NCBI GenBank assembly: GCA_963921825.1
Contig: OY997591.1
Location: 57,266,531-57,330,530, forward strand
Length of the DNA stretch: 64,000 nt
Source: Erodium maritimum
Lineage: Eukaryota > Streptophyta > Magnoliopsida > Geraniales > Geraniaceae
Direction: 5' to 3'
The notes below the pieces were generated by a model. The model had not been told where the DNA came from and did no database searches. It saw only the letters and a program-made list of their open reading frames with translations. Each line of letters begins with the position of its first letter. The stretch's first letter is position 1. The position numbers were made by a program, and so were the translations under genes. Positions 1 through 10,821 of this stretch are shown one piece after another.

Positions 1-675
1 AAGCCAGTGTTCGGCGGGACGTTCACGGACTTGGCTATGTGGGTCTTCTACCCTTTCAACGGATACGCGAGGCTTAAGCTGCTGTTCCTCACAATTCGGC
101 TAAAGAACATTGGGCTACATGTTGGAGATTGGGAGCATGTGACCTTAAGGATCAGCAACTTCAACGGAGAGCTCTTCAGTGTCTACTTCTCCGAACATAG
201 CGGAGGGACTTGGGTTAGAGCGTCGGAGCTCGAGTTTTACAGTGACAACAGATTCGTTGCTTATGCGTCGTTACACGGGCACGCCTTGTACCCTTGGGAA
301 GGGGTTCATCTACAAGGAAAGGGCGGTGTGGGGCTGAGGAACGATGCGGCCAAGAGTGGGCTGGTGATGGACAGTGGCACTAACTTTTCGGTGGTTGCGG
401 CCGAGTACTTGGTTCGGTCCGAGCCTCCGTGGATCAATTACGCGAGGAAATGGGGTCCGAAGATCAGTAATGACATCGGGAAAGAGCTTAGGGTGATAGG
501 GAGGCTTCTAATTGGCAAGCTTAGATCAGCTTTTAAGAAGTTCTTGACGAGAATACCGAGTGAAGTGTTGGGCCAAGAAGGGCCTACGGGGCCCAAGTGG
601 AAACCAAATTGGGCTGGAGCTGAAGAATCAATAAATGATCTGTTTGTGGATCTTACCCAAATTGTAGGACTCTGA
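1..675 (+). CDS. DUF946 / Vps62-like family protein, 3' part (copy 1)
   Basis: The frame is open from base 1 (first codons K-P-V-F-G-G) to the stop at 673-675, so the start and upstream exons lie outside the window. The 224 or so visible residues match the C-terminal half of plant DUF946 proteins, which are related to yeast Vps62. Family landmarks in order are WVFYPFNG, GDWEHVTLRISNFNGEL, a QHSGGTW-like EHSGGTWV, SLHGHA, GVGLRNDAAKS, PPWINY, KWGPKI and EGPTGPKWK near the end. The frame has no break. The biochemical role of the family is not settled, so no function is assigned. A second, broken copy in the same orientation begins at 6909. This copy keeps about 65 C-terminal residues that the second copy lacks. 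Confidence 0.9.
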   Translation, partial: KPVFGGTFTDLAMWVFYPFNGYARLKLLFLTIRLKNIGLHVGDWEHVTLRISNFNGELFSVYFSEHSGGTWVRASELEFYSDNRFVAYASLHGHALYPWEGVHLQGKGGVGLRNDAAKSGLVMDSGTNFSVVAAEYLVRSEPPWINYARKWGPKISNDIGKELRVIGRLLIGKLRSAFKKFLTRIPSEVLGQEGPTGPKWKPNWAGAEESINDLFVDLTQIVGL

Positions 676-795
676 TCAACTTAATAAGTGTTCGTAGATA
701 GGCCGTATACATTCGATAACAGAAATAAAGAAAGCAGAAATTAAGGAATAATCCACAAATCTCCCATTGTTGTTTTACTATACAGCGCTCAACAA

Positions 796-2814
796 CAATA
801 ATAAAATTTGGTCTTTTTGGAACCGCAATCTTAAAGTCTCTCTTTAGTTTTACCGACATGATCATATATTTTTCGGTTGACATGCTATTGTTCCTTGATG
901 CGCCCTGTCTGCCTCCTCGGGTCCTTTATCTTCCCCTCCCTTCCTCGTCAAGCCCCAAAAACAACCCACAGGTTTCACCAAGCAGAGAGAGAGGAAAAAA
1001 CGCAAACCGAAATCCCCTCTAGCCGAACCTCCTCTATCGGCGATGCTTCCTCTTCCATCGTCTGAGTTCCTTCAACAACCGGTTTCCGAGGATCACCGCC
1101 TGGTGATTTTCTCGTCTGGAGGGACTACTCTGCCTCCTCCACTAGTGAAAATCAAACGGGGCCGGCCGATGAAGGCCACAACTCCTCCACTACTTGTTCC
1201 GGCTTCGACTCAGCCTGCCCACTTCTCGGAGAAGACGCCCCTGTCCATGCAACTGATGGCTGTCATGCATGCAGGAGTCCCGACTCTACCTGATCACTCC
1301 CCGACGATGGGGGACCTTCAGGCGGGCTTCTCGGCTTGTTGCCTTGCTGAAGAAGAGGCAATGGAGGTGGTGGTGTCCTACACTCCGTCGGATCCGCAAA
1401 CCCTAGCTCGGCTCCAATTTGGACTGGTGGGCCTATTGGCTTCTCCAAACCCTCCTCGGAAGGAGGTCCTCCTGGTCGTCATCACCCGTGCCTGGGGGCG
1501 TGCTGGTGTGGGGGTGGTCGTCAAGGACCTCGAACCAGGAACCTTCGCTTTCTATTTTATGTCTCTAGAAGCCAGGGTATGGGTATGCTAGAATGAACTA
1601 TGGTGCTTCCACGGTCACCCTCTACTGCTCGGGGAGATTGTAGACCCGATGTCCCGAGACCTTCCTCGCCTGGATCGTCTTCAACTCTAGGTGTTTGCTC
1701 TAAGGATACTGCCACTCATCCGCACTCTGGAAACCGGAGAGTTATTGGGGAAACCCTAGGGGAGCATGTAAATACCCTGTGTGACCAATGATGTTTGTGT
1801 TGGGGTGGTACGGTGAAGGTTCGCTTCTGCATGGCTATCCATCGAACCCTCCGGTGGGTGATGATAATGTGTTTCCGGGAATACCTGGACCCGGTACGTG
1901 TTACCCTCACATATGCAAAGCTTCCTACCTTATGTTTCAACTATGGCAGGATTGGTCATATGGTTAGAGATTGCGAGTGGGAGGTGTCGCGGTTTCCTCG
2001 ATATGATGACTCCATGTTGGAGTTCAAGACGACGAAGGAAGGCATGTCATATGCTACTGATTGGGGACGGGACCCGATTCCACCATCGTTGTCGGGGTTC
2101 GCACCGCTGACCTTGGATTCGATACCTAAGGCTGGATTTCCCCAAGGGAAGGCTCCCCTCATGACCATGGACTCGATACCTAACTCGGGTCTTAGAGCCC
2201 AGTTTCGGCTGGGTAAGGATCCCTCAACTTGGGGCCTCAGCTAGTTGTCTACGATAGGGCACCCTAGGTGTCCAGAGAGAGGCCTCCTTAGGTCTGGCCA
2301 ATCTGGGACGCTACAGGGCCTTGGGGGCCAGAAGACAAGCACGGCAGGAGAGCCACGAGAAGATCATGTGAAGGCTGGAAAACAGCCCCGCTAGGAGGGA
2401 TGAAAGTATTTCATGGCTCTAGGGATCTACCTCGGGAGGGGTCCCTGATGAGAGCAATTCCTCCCCGTTGTATTGTCGGGTTCAAGTTCAGTGGTTTATT
2501 GTGACCCACAAGTCGACAAGACGAGTCCTTGGAGAGCAAGGACCAAGCAATGTTTAAGCCCCACCTTGAGCTGTTTTTGGTATATGGTACCCGTTGGTTT
2601 TCTTTTCAGTTCTAGCTTTGGTTTCCTTTTCTATATTAGTTACTTTTCTTGTTTTAGTTAGGTTTCATGTATTTCCCTTATTTCTATAACTAGGTCCGTT
2701 TTAAAGCGGTTCGTATATGAGAATTATTGGATCATTACCCTCTTGAGGCCACTGGCATTTGTAATGATTCATCTCCATTATTAATGAAAGCTATTTTGTT
2801 ATTCTAAAAGAAAA
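796..2814 (+). mobile_element. 5'-truncated LINE with flanking target-site duplication
   Basis: The element is bounded by a 15-bp direct repeat, TACARCGCTCAACAA, at 781-795 and 2815-2829 with one mismatch. The right copy directly follows an A-rich tail (about 2803-2814) preceded by TATTTTGTTATTCT, as expected for a LINE 3' end. The body carries a decayed ORF1 (DUF4283 plus zinc knuckle) and no reverse transcriptase, so most of ORF2 is missing. It lies about 120 bp downstream of the stop codon of DUF946 copy 1, in the gene's 3' flank. Confidence 0.7.
1043..2244 (+). pseudogene. LINE ORF1-like protein remnant (DUF4283 and CCHC knuckle)
   Basis: The N-terminal frame (1043-1591) has a basic AT-hook-like stretch, KIKRGRPMK, and then prose-like Pro-rich sequence. 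A DUF4283-like segment (PGTFAFYFMS, then W-FHGHPLLLGEIVD in the next frame, LIRTLETGELLGKP) runs from about 1537 to 1770 across stops and frameshifts. The last frame (1795-2244) ends with PTLCFNYGRIGHMVRDC at about 1927-1977. That is a CCHC zinc knuckle of the DUF4283-associated type whose second Cys is Tyr. Proteins of this kind bind the element's RNA. Several stops and shifts make this copy non-functional. It could also be a stand-alone DUF4283 gene remnant, but the LINE-like tail and duplication favour a LINE. Confidence 0.65.
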
Positions 2815-2829
2815 TACAACGCTCAACAA

Positions 2830-3232
2830 TAAAATGCAAAAGCTTAAATAATGTTTTGGATTTAAACATCTTTAAGAGCACCTACAATGTGCTCTTAGAA
2901 AGGTGTCAGTTCCTCCTCACTAGCATTGGTAGTGTGAGGAACCCATGCATAACGAGGCTAGAGGTGAGCAATGACAACAAAGGAGATCGGTTCTCTATCT
3001 GTTATAAAACGATAGGCAATAAAACGGGAAAAAGATCAAAACTAAAAACGGAGAACACAACGATATAACATGGAAAACCCCTCCAAACAACGGAGAGGAA
3101 AAACCACGGGCGCCAACCAGCAAAACTTCACTATAGGGAGAATGTTTACACAACGCCGGGGATTTACATTGATTCAACTTATCCCTCATGGCAGCTTACA
3201 GGTAATATTTATAGGGGTGGTGTAGAGATACT
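2830..3232. other. No gene seen; short foldbacks only
   Basis: No coding sequence is recognised. Two small inverted repeats are visible. One is AAGAGCAC (2874-2881) facing GTGCTCTT (2889-2896). The other is an imperfect pair at 2909-2922 and 2930-2942. They may be remains of a small foldback transposon. The stretch 3060-3190 looks like non-coding repeat DNA of unknown class. Confidence 0.4.
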
Positions 3233-4740
3233 TCATACACCCGTAGAAACTAAAAATTTTAAACGAGATTCGGACACATGACCCAAACGAGAATGCCATA
3301 AGTATAAATTAGAAGACGAACGACTCAACCGAAAAGATGACAAATCGACACTAGAAGCAGCAACACTCTCTGACACTTTTAATTCATCCACTACATATAG
3401 ACCTCCTTCCCAATGGCATGTCCTAATCAGCTTCTGAGCATATGGATCATGTACTAAACAATGAGATTTAGTGAAGGTGGCAAAATAGTCCAAGTCGCAC
3501 AATTTACCAACGGAAGCAAGATTCAAAGTAAGACTCGGAATATAATAAGCATGAGGAAGGTTTAGGTGGGGTGTACAGATATCACCAACACCGACCAAAG
3601 GCATATGATTACCATTAGCCGTTGTTATAGATACAGAGGAGTTTGGAGACAACGAAGAAAACAAATGATTTCTTAGGAGACATATGATCAGTAGCACCAG
3701 AGTCAAGAACCCAAGTGGGGGAAGATATACCTGAAGGACCAGTTTTTTTGGACTGAGGACAAACCGACAGGGGAAGCAGCGGATAAGGCTTGAGGTTGCG
3801 AGGCGAGAAACTTTTGGAACTGCTCAATCAACGATGGATCTGATGTAGACACTTCAGCACTACTCGTTTGAAACGCTTGATTAGTAGCTTTCCATGGAGG
3901 CTTTTGAGAGACCGGTGACGAGCGTCCATGCGGCTGTTTTCCTTTATTGACCAATAAAGGACATTGTCCCTTCCAGTGCCCTTTTTTCTTACAAAATGCA
4001 CACTCATCTATGGCCACACGAGTATTGGAGCGACTCAGGTGGTTACTAGATGAACTCTGAGGGGAAGCAGCAAAAACAGATGGAACGGTCGTTGAAGAAG
4101 TCTCTTTATCAGTGCGAGTCTTAAGCCGAATCTCTTCTGCCATCAATTCATTCACAACCGAGTCAACCGAAGGCAAGGGATTCCAGTGTAAAATGGACCC
4201 GCGTAGAGCCTCAAAGTCATCTCGAAGCGCCATCAAAAACTGAACAAGACGTTGTTCCTCTCTGAATTGGATGTATGGCTTCACTGAGCGTAAATTGGCG
4301 GGTTCAATCTGAGCCAACTGATCCCATAAAGCGGACATATCATATTAGAATTCTTGGACCGACGAATCATCTTGCTTGGGAGCCCGAATGTCAGTCTCCA
4401 ATTGATAGCGCCGAGCGAAATTAGACTGAGTAAACACTCTCTCAAGATGCTCCCAAATAAGCTTTGTTGTCTCAAGTTTTTCCAATTGAACGCTTATCGA
4501 ATGAGTCACATAATCGTTTATGCATGTGATGATTTTCGAATTGTTAGCTTCCCAAGTCTCCAGTTGCCCGTCATAAGAATCCGCGGATTTGTCTGTGGGC
4601 GGCAATTTAGTACCCGAAATATACCCCCACATAGATTTTCCTTTCAGAAAATTCTTCATCACATAACTCCAATACGTGTAGTTCTTTCCATCTAATTGTG
4701 CGCTAACCAACTGAAGCGAATCATCCTTTCGACTAGCCAT
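3233..4740 (-). pseudogene. Copia gag-protease-GAGpre remnant
   Basis: Gag starts at the ATG at 4740 (MASRKDDSLQLVSAQLDG) and shows the copia gag features NYTYWSYVMKNFLKGK and WEHLERVFTQ. One in-frame stop (about 4345) separates it from MSALWDQLAQIEP, which continues to a CCHC knuckle, CAFCKKKGHWKGQC. The protease active site WVLDSGATDHM (codons at about 3681-3714) is in another frame. A further shift leads to GAG-pre (ANGNHMPLVGVGDI, then LWHSRLGHVSESRLKFL near 3240). At least one nonsense change and two frameshifts are present. Gag forms the particle and the Asp protease cuts the polyprotein in active relatives. Confidence 0.85.
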
Positions 4741-4940
4741 AACGAACGAGTATCAAGAAAACCAAATCCAAGCAACAGATGGGCCAATCAGAGAAACGTG
4801 AACAAGTGGAAGCCGAACCCGAACGACGAATGACAGCGAAATCGTGACAGAACGATGTACAATACGCGATAAACAATACCTGATGAACAGTTGGCGATAA
4901 AGAGTACCGCGATTCAACCTTCCTTCAAGATTCATAACCA

Positions 4941-4956
4941 GGCTCTGATGATACCA
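4941..4956 (-). other. Copia primer binding site (tRNA-iMet type)
   Basis: On the minus strand, TGGTATCATCAGAGCC lies directly inside the LTR end CTAACA. It is close to the standard TGGTATCAGAGC complement of initiator tRNA-Met, with an ATC duplication. Confidence 0.75.
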
Positions 4957-5092
4957 TGTTAGAATCAGAGAGAGAGAAGAAACTATTGATTGAATGTAAT
5001 AGTGACAGTAATACAATGATGTTTATGTTATACTAAAGGGAAGGACTAAATAGAAAATAAGGAAATATATAGGGACTTTAAATGCTAATAAT
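4957..5092 (-). repeat. Copia LTR fragment
   Basis: The inner LTR end (minus strand ...GATTCTAACA) abuts the primer site. The LTR is cut at 5092 by the Mutator-like element, whose duplicated target GTAGACAGTG lies at 5093-5102. The start of the LTR was not located. Confidence 0.6.
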
Positions 5093-5102
5093 GTAGACAG
5101 TG

Positions 5103-6458
5103 GAGGAGAAACCTGGTGAGAACCATGTTTTAACGTAGGAATCGCGAGAACCAATCTAAGCCATCCATTTTAAGAATGGATGGATGAGATGCAATTGAGT
5201 AGTTGACTGCAAAAAAAAAAACAATTTTTAGTAAGTGGTAAGGGCTTTTTAGTAAAACTATCATATGACTTTTTTTAGTCAATTCACTAATTTAATTTTT
5301 CCCGCTTCGTTTGAACTCCGATTGGCTTTAAACTTGCGCCATTAGTTTTATTTTTTAAAAGGCTTTCTATCAAGATCAGTCATGAATATATTTTGAAGTA
5401 CGAAAAAAAAATTATTTCAAGGTTGTTTTTTCTATAAAAAAATCTGGGTAATTTTTATCAACACTTTGCTCTGGATTTATCAACACTTTTACACTGGTTT
5501 TATCAACACTTTACACTGGTTTTATCACCTCATTTTTCCAAAACTGATCATGATTTCATCACCTCATCGCGTGCTTTTTATGAACTCTAGTTTTATCAAC
5601 ACTAAACACTAGGTTTATCATTCAATTAAGTGTGTTTTATCACCCCCATCACATGTTTTTTTTTAATCACGAAAAAAATTACTTCGGGGCTGATTTTTAA
5701 AGAAATTATATATTAGTAATTTTTATCAACACTTTGCTCTGGGTTTATCAACACTTTACACTGGTTTTATCAACACTTTACACTGGTTTTATCACCTCAT
5801 TCTCCAAAACTGATCATGATTTTTATCATCTCATCACATGCTTTTTATGAACACCAGTTTTATCAACACTAAACACTAGGTTTATCATTGAATTACGTGT
5901 GCTTTATCACCCCATCAGAAGTTTTTTTTATCAACGTTAAACTCTAGTATATCACACTTATTATCAAAATTGAACATGGTTTTTATCACCTCATTATTTG
6001 TTTCTTATCATCTCATTACATGTTTTTTTTATCAACATTTAGCACTAGTTTGGTACTCCGATGTAAAACATTTATTAGTGAAGATTTATCAACGTTCAAA
6101 TTTTTTTTTTATCACCTTGATATAAATTTTTATTTTCGTGCTTCAAAATATATTCACGACTGATCTTGATTTAAAGCCCTTGAAAAAAGAAAAATATTGG
6201 CGCAAGTTTGAAGTTAATCGGAGTTCAAACGAATCGGGAAATATTAAATTAGTGAAAAAAATGGACACTTGTCCACTTGGCACCATGCTATTACAATTAT
6301 GCCCTTGCTTGTGTGAGAATGGATGAAAGTGGCGTGAATTTGGGTAGAATTATGATGATGACGTGGCATCATGGTGAATGTTGGATCCTAGGTGTGTGTG
6401 GCTAGAATTGGTTCTCATGATTCCTATGTTAATAGTGGTTCTCAATAGATTATCCCTC
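5103..6458. mobile_element. Non-autonomous Mutator-like element with long TIRs
   Basis: A 10-bp target duplication GTAGACAGTG flanks the element (5093-5102 and 6459-6468). Both ends begin GAGG and contain TGAGAACC. The imperfect terminal inverted repeats run about 310-330 bp: left 5103 to about 5412, right about 6130 to 6458. A well-kept core is GTTTGAACTCCGATTGGC facing its complement near 6200-6240. Long TIRs and a 9-10-bp duplication are typical of Mutator superfamily elements. No transposase ORF is present, so it would need an enzyme supplied in trans. It landed in the copia LTR. Confidence 0.8.
5446..5935. repeat. Internal tandem repeats of the Mutator-like element
   Basis: A unit of about 250 bp occurs twice (about 5446-5693 and 5715-5935). 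Within each unit, short phrases such as TTTATCAACACTTTACACTGG and TTTATCACCTCAT recur. No coding potential is seen. Confidence 0.75.
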
Positions 6459-6468
6459 GTAGACAGTG

Positions 6469-6908
6469 ACAGTAAAATAAAGTTCAAATTGAATAAAAAA
6501 CGATAGGCCCATTATGAGAGCCAATGTCCCATTGTGGCGAGCCGAATTTAATTTGCACAATGACAAGAAAAAACAGAAGTTTCAAATTACTAGTAGAAAT
6601 TGTCATCTTCTAAACAAGAGTCATCTCATATTCAAACCCCTAAAACAAAAATTTGCTAACTAATGATTAGAACACCGAATGAAGACACATGTAAGTCAAA
6701 CAAAGAAAAAGGAGCGTTGCCAATCCAATTCCTTCTTTTGTCATTTCTATTTTTACAAATATAATGAATTAGGAATGAAATAAAGACTCATAAAGACTTT
6801 TTTATAATCAGAATAAAGACTCAAATACTGATGTTCTATATATAACAACATTCTTGCAACCCCAAATAAATAAGAGAGGACCAATTGAGCCCAAGTGACC
6901 AACCAACT
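6469..6908. other. Upstream region of DUF946 copy 2; no gene seen
   Basis: AT-rich sequence between the Mutator-like element and the second DUF946 copy. It may hold the former promoter; TATATATAACA at 6837-6847 is a possible TATA box about 65 bp before the ATG. Nothing else was recognised. Confidence 0.35.
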
Positions 6909-8973
6909 ATGAGCTCCAACATTTCTATTACACACTGCACATTATTTGTGATTCTTTGTGTCTTCTCTGCGTCCACAAAACATATCTCATCAGCTCTGCC
7001 CATTGACACCATCTTCAAGCTTCCAGCTCCCACACCAACATGGCCAAAAGGTAGCACTTGACCAGCACATTTTTATTCAGTGATACATATCAAAGCTTAT
7101 CTTGCCTGTTGTGTATCACTAGTAACTCGATATATTTTTATTTTGTAACGCTATATATCACTTTATTTTACTGTTTATTTTTATAAATCATACTATTCGT
7201 TTAATCAGACGAAAAACAACACTTAAAAATATCTATAATATGACTGACATGTGAGATTATTTTTTTAAATAATTTTGAAACTTATGTTCAATTAGTATAT
7301 ATAGAAGACCATGTACCCACCATAGCCCAAGGAGCAGAAGACTTGGTATTTTATACTCATTGAATGATAATTTCGGCGTGATTCAATAAATTCGCTTCAC
7401 ATGTCGATTGTGTACGACTTTAGTTATGTTTTCTATCTAATTTAACAAAACAATGTAATTAGACTTTGTTGACTAGAAAAAATAGATAATACTCCAAAGA
7501 GATCAAGAATTACAAAACTTGCATAATATGGTAAGTTTTTACAATTATCCACCTCATTTATTATGCAAGTCATTGGATTTGGTCGTTAATGTATTTTCTG
7601 TTTAAGCTTTAAATCTCATTTAATTTGAAATATAGGGCAAGGATTTGGCAGTGGAAGCATTGATTTGGGGGGATTGAGAGTGAGTCCAGTGACCTCATTC
7701 AATAAGATTTGGGCAAGCCATGAGTTGGGCCCAGACAACGTTGGAGTCACCTTTTTTGAGCCATCACCAATACCAGATGGGTTCTTCATGTTGGGTGGCT
7801 ATGCCCAACCCAACAACATGCCCCTCTTTGGTTGGGTCCTGGTGGGTCAAGACGTTGACGGCTCTGCCCTGAAGCAGCCTATTGATTACACCATGTTTTG
7901 GAGTAGTAATCAGTCAAGATGGGTTGGGCTATTTCTGGCTTCCGATACCACCAGATGGTTACAAGGCTGTTGGGTATGTTGTGACTAACTCACCGGCTAA
8001 GCCCTCTCTCGACAGGATCCGATGTGTCCGGTCTGACCTCACCGACAAGGCCGAGTTGGGTCCGTGGATGTTTAGTGGTGATAAGCTCAACGTGTTTGAA
8101 ATGAGGCCTAAGAACAGAGGAGTTGGGGATCTCAGTGTTTCCGTGGGAACCTTTGTGGCCCAATATGATTGGGAAAGTCCTGATTCTGAATTGTCCTTAA
8201 GCTGCTTGAAGAGGCACGAACCAAACTTGTCGTCTATGCCCACTATAGAGCAGATCCGTGCACTGATCGGCACTTATTCTCCACAGATATACTTCCATCC
8301 GGATGAAAAGTACCTCCCTTCTTCAGTGGAATGGTTCTTTAACAACGGAGCGTTGTCCTGTCCCGATCGACAAAGACGGGTCGATCCTGCCTCAAGGCGG
8401 TGACGACGACGGCAAGTTCTGGCTGGACCTTCCCCGGGGAGAGAAAGGGTGAAGAGAGGGGACATCTCGAGGGCGGAGGCCTATTACCACTCCAAGCCGG
8501 TGTACGGCGGGACGTTCACGGACTTGGCTACGTGGGTGTTTTACCCTTTCAACGGAGCTGCGAGGCTTCAGCTGGTGTTCGTCACGATCCCGCTGGACCC
8601 GATCGGTGAGCACGGGGGAGATTGGGAACATGTCACCTTACGGATCAGCAACTTCAACGGAGAGCTCTTGGCCGTCTACTTCTCCCAGCACAGCGCGGGG
8701 ACGTGGGTGAGTGCGTCGGAGCTCGAGTTTTACAGCGAGAACAGGGTCCTTGCGTATTCGTCCCTACACGGGCACGCCTTTTACCCTGCCGCGGGGCTTT
8801 ATTTACAAGGAAAGGCCGGTGTGGGGCTGAGGAACGATGCGGCCAAGAGTGACTTCGTTATGGACTGTAACGCCAACTATTGGATCGTTGCGGCGGAGTA
8901 TATTGATTCGCAAGGGCCTCCGTGGGTCAATTACAGGAGGAAGTGGGGTCCCAAGATAGAAATTTGGGAATAG
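6909..8973 (+). pseudogene. DUF946 / Vps62-like pseudogene (copy 2)
   Basis: Exon 1 (6909-7050) encodes a start Met, a hydrophobic signal-like stretch (CTLFVILCVFSAS) and FKLPAPTPTWPKG. The intron is GT at 7051 to AG at 7634-7635. Exon 2 resumes with the family sequence GFGSGSIDLGGL and SFNKIWASHELGPDNVG. The frame is then lost. After FWSS (about 7905) similarity moves to the next frame (GYFWLPIPPDGYKAVG). At about 8356 it moves again (PVPIDKDGSILPQGG), and near 8446 it returns (VKRGDISRAEAYY). The last two shifts compensate each other, but the frame-1 read-through meets TGA at 8401. The C-terminus ends at KWGPKIEIWE, about 65 residues short of copy 1. It is a tandem duplicate of copy 1 in the same orientation. 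Confidence 0.85.
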
Positions 8974-9689
8974 TCCACACATTTTCTGTACTTGTTATTT
9001 AGCTTTTTCAACAATAAAATGATCATGTTCCATCCATTCTATTCATTTAAAGACAGTGTGAAATAGGTGTTTGACAATTGACATTTAGATATTCATTTTA
9101 TTTGGTTCAGTTATCGATTTCGATAATATATATATTCGTTATGTTCATATCATTACGAATTTGAACATAAGATGTCCGTTTACAGAAACCCGTTAGTATT
9201 GAATGTGATAATAACACGCAAAGTTAAGGAAAAATACATAATTAGTTACATGCATTAATAACATTTAATGCAAACCCAAAATATCCACCTTACAAATTTC
9301 CATGTACTTTATTTATAAAGTTGAAAATTGGAGTTAAAGTCGTGGATTTGGGTCATCACTAATGTGTAATAAAGAGAGCCCACACGGGGTCAGATCGAGT
9401 CAAGCTTTGGGCTCCTATCTTTTTGCATGCACATGTGACAAGTCATCATATCGATACTGAAAGGTTAGTTCATATAAAGAAAGTGATCATACGACCAAAA
9501 CTCTTGATATAATTCTCCTTAGAACACAAGCTCCACCAATAACACATGTTCCGTCAAGCAAATAAACTTTTCATAAGTGCCATGCTGAAAACAAGACTAT
9601 GTATATGCATGGCATGACTACTTATAAGCTTAAATGAATCCCAGCAAGTAACTCTGCAAGAATCAAGTCATCTTGAACTTCTAAACCCC
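8974..9689. other. Intergenic DNA downstream of DUF946 copy 2
   Basis: AT-rich sequence without a recognisable gene. An AATAAA-like signal (CAATAAAATG at about 9012-9021) could have been the poly(A) signal of the pseudogene. Confidence 0.4.
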
Positions 9690-10003
9690 TTGAGTCTCTC
9701 TTCAGGTTTAAATCCTATTAGAAACCATCTCAAACATCTACCACCATCATCTTTTTTGATTGCGAAAGGAGATGAATTCTGGAGAAAAGAGGCTTCAAAG
9801 ACACACTTTGAAGAATCATGCCAGAGACATCTCTTTTACCAATTTTCCATAGATTTGATCACACACTTTAGAGCCTTTAAAATGGAGAAGAAATACAAAG
9901 GTAGAGCTCCAAAAGTGGAATTAATAAGTGTTATTCTCCCACCTAAAGACAACATCTTTGATTGCCAAAGCCCAAGGGATTTCTTGAACTTTTGTAAGAT
10001 TTG
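9690..10003 (-). pseudogene. LINE reverse transcriptase, thumb region (inverted part, left piece)
   Basis: On the minus strand, ILQKFKKSLGLWQSKMLSLGG, then RITLINSTFGALPLYFFSI and KCVIKSMENW form the region just after the RT core of plant L1-type ORF2. It is cut at 10003 by solo LTR C and continues the piece at 36206-36640. Similarity fades below about 9700. The reading frame is broken. Confidence 0.8.
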
Positions 10004-10559
10004 TGTCACGCCCCAAATCCGGTTTTGATCGGACTTGAGACGTGAACTAAGAACAGTAATAATAAAAGACAATTTTAAAAGAAACAACTTCTAAGATAAT
10101 AATCTGAAATCACAATTTTGATAAAAATGAGTCAACAGCTTGGAAATCCAGTAATATCAATGTTCAATAAAAGTAGACAAGTATGTCACTAGACCATATT
10201 AGCCTAAGACTCTCACTAGCTCCCAAGCTTCGAGAATCCCGCTAGACCATATCCCGCTCAAGACCTGTAGCACGAAAAAGTAAGGGGGTGATCTTTCGCT
10301 CAGTAGGAAAAAGTAGTTAAGGTGACAAGTATCTGCTCACCACCACGAGTAACCGTCCAATTAGGGCATACTAGTAAGGCACGACACTAATGACAGCCAC
10401 GGTGAACACATTAACACAAACACACTTTCATGACCACTATCACACCGTGCTCACATCACTTATCCAAACCTCAAGCATACAACACATAGTAAAGCAATCA
10501 CATGTCCCGTACAACAGTCCCCGAACCCGCTGGCTGTCCACAGCCCGACTCAACCATAT

Positions 10560-10745
10560 CGTACCAGATCACACAACATCGGCCTAGATATCTTCCCGGA
10601 ACGACATCGGGGCACAATCACAATACATCATACCAGAGCACACAACATCGGCCTAAATGTCTTCCCGGAACCGCATCGGGGCACAGTCACAATATATCAT
10701 ACCGGATCAAATCGCATCGGCCTAGATAGCTTATACCGGCATACC
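10560..10745. repeat. Tandem array in the intron-like part of LTR C
   Basis: Units contain CATCGGCCTAGATATCTTCC or close variants, spaced about 60 bp. Related arrays are at 38010-38330 (D) and 51650-52070 (F). Confidence 0.65.
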
Positions 10746-10821
10746 CCCTCGATGTAAGTATCATACCGAACCACTACCTGGGGGACTGTAAGAATCGCTC
10801 TCGGTCGATCCCGGTCGAACC

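Larger units (their letters stand above)
3233..5092 (-). mobile_element. Ty1/copia retrotransposon, 5' part only
   Basis: Read on the minus strand, the order is LTR end, primer binding site, gag, protease, GAG-pre-integrase. The similarity stops at about 3233, so integrase, RT, RNase H and the 3' LTR are absent. On the other side, the LTR is interrupted at 5092 by a Mutator-like element and its outer end was not found beyond 6468. Stops and frameshifts show an old inactive copy. Confidence 0.8.

Noticed and set aside
3060..3190. Possible second copia LTR at the 3' side of the 3233-5092 element
   Set aside because: I could not match it to the LTR sequence at 4957-5092, and no polypurine tract or TG/CA end was found.
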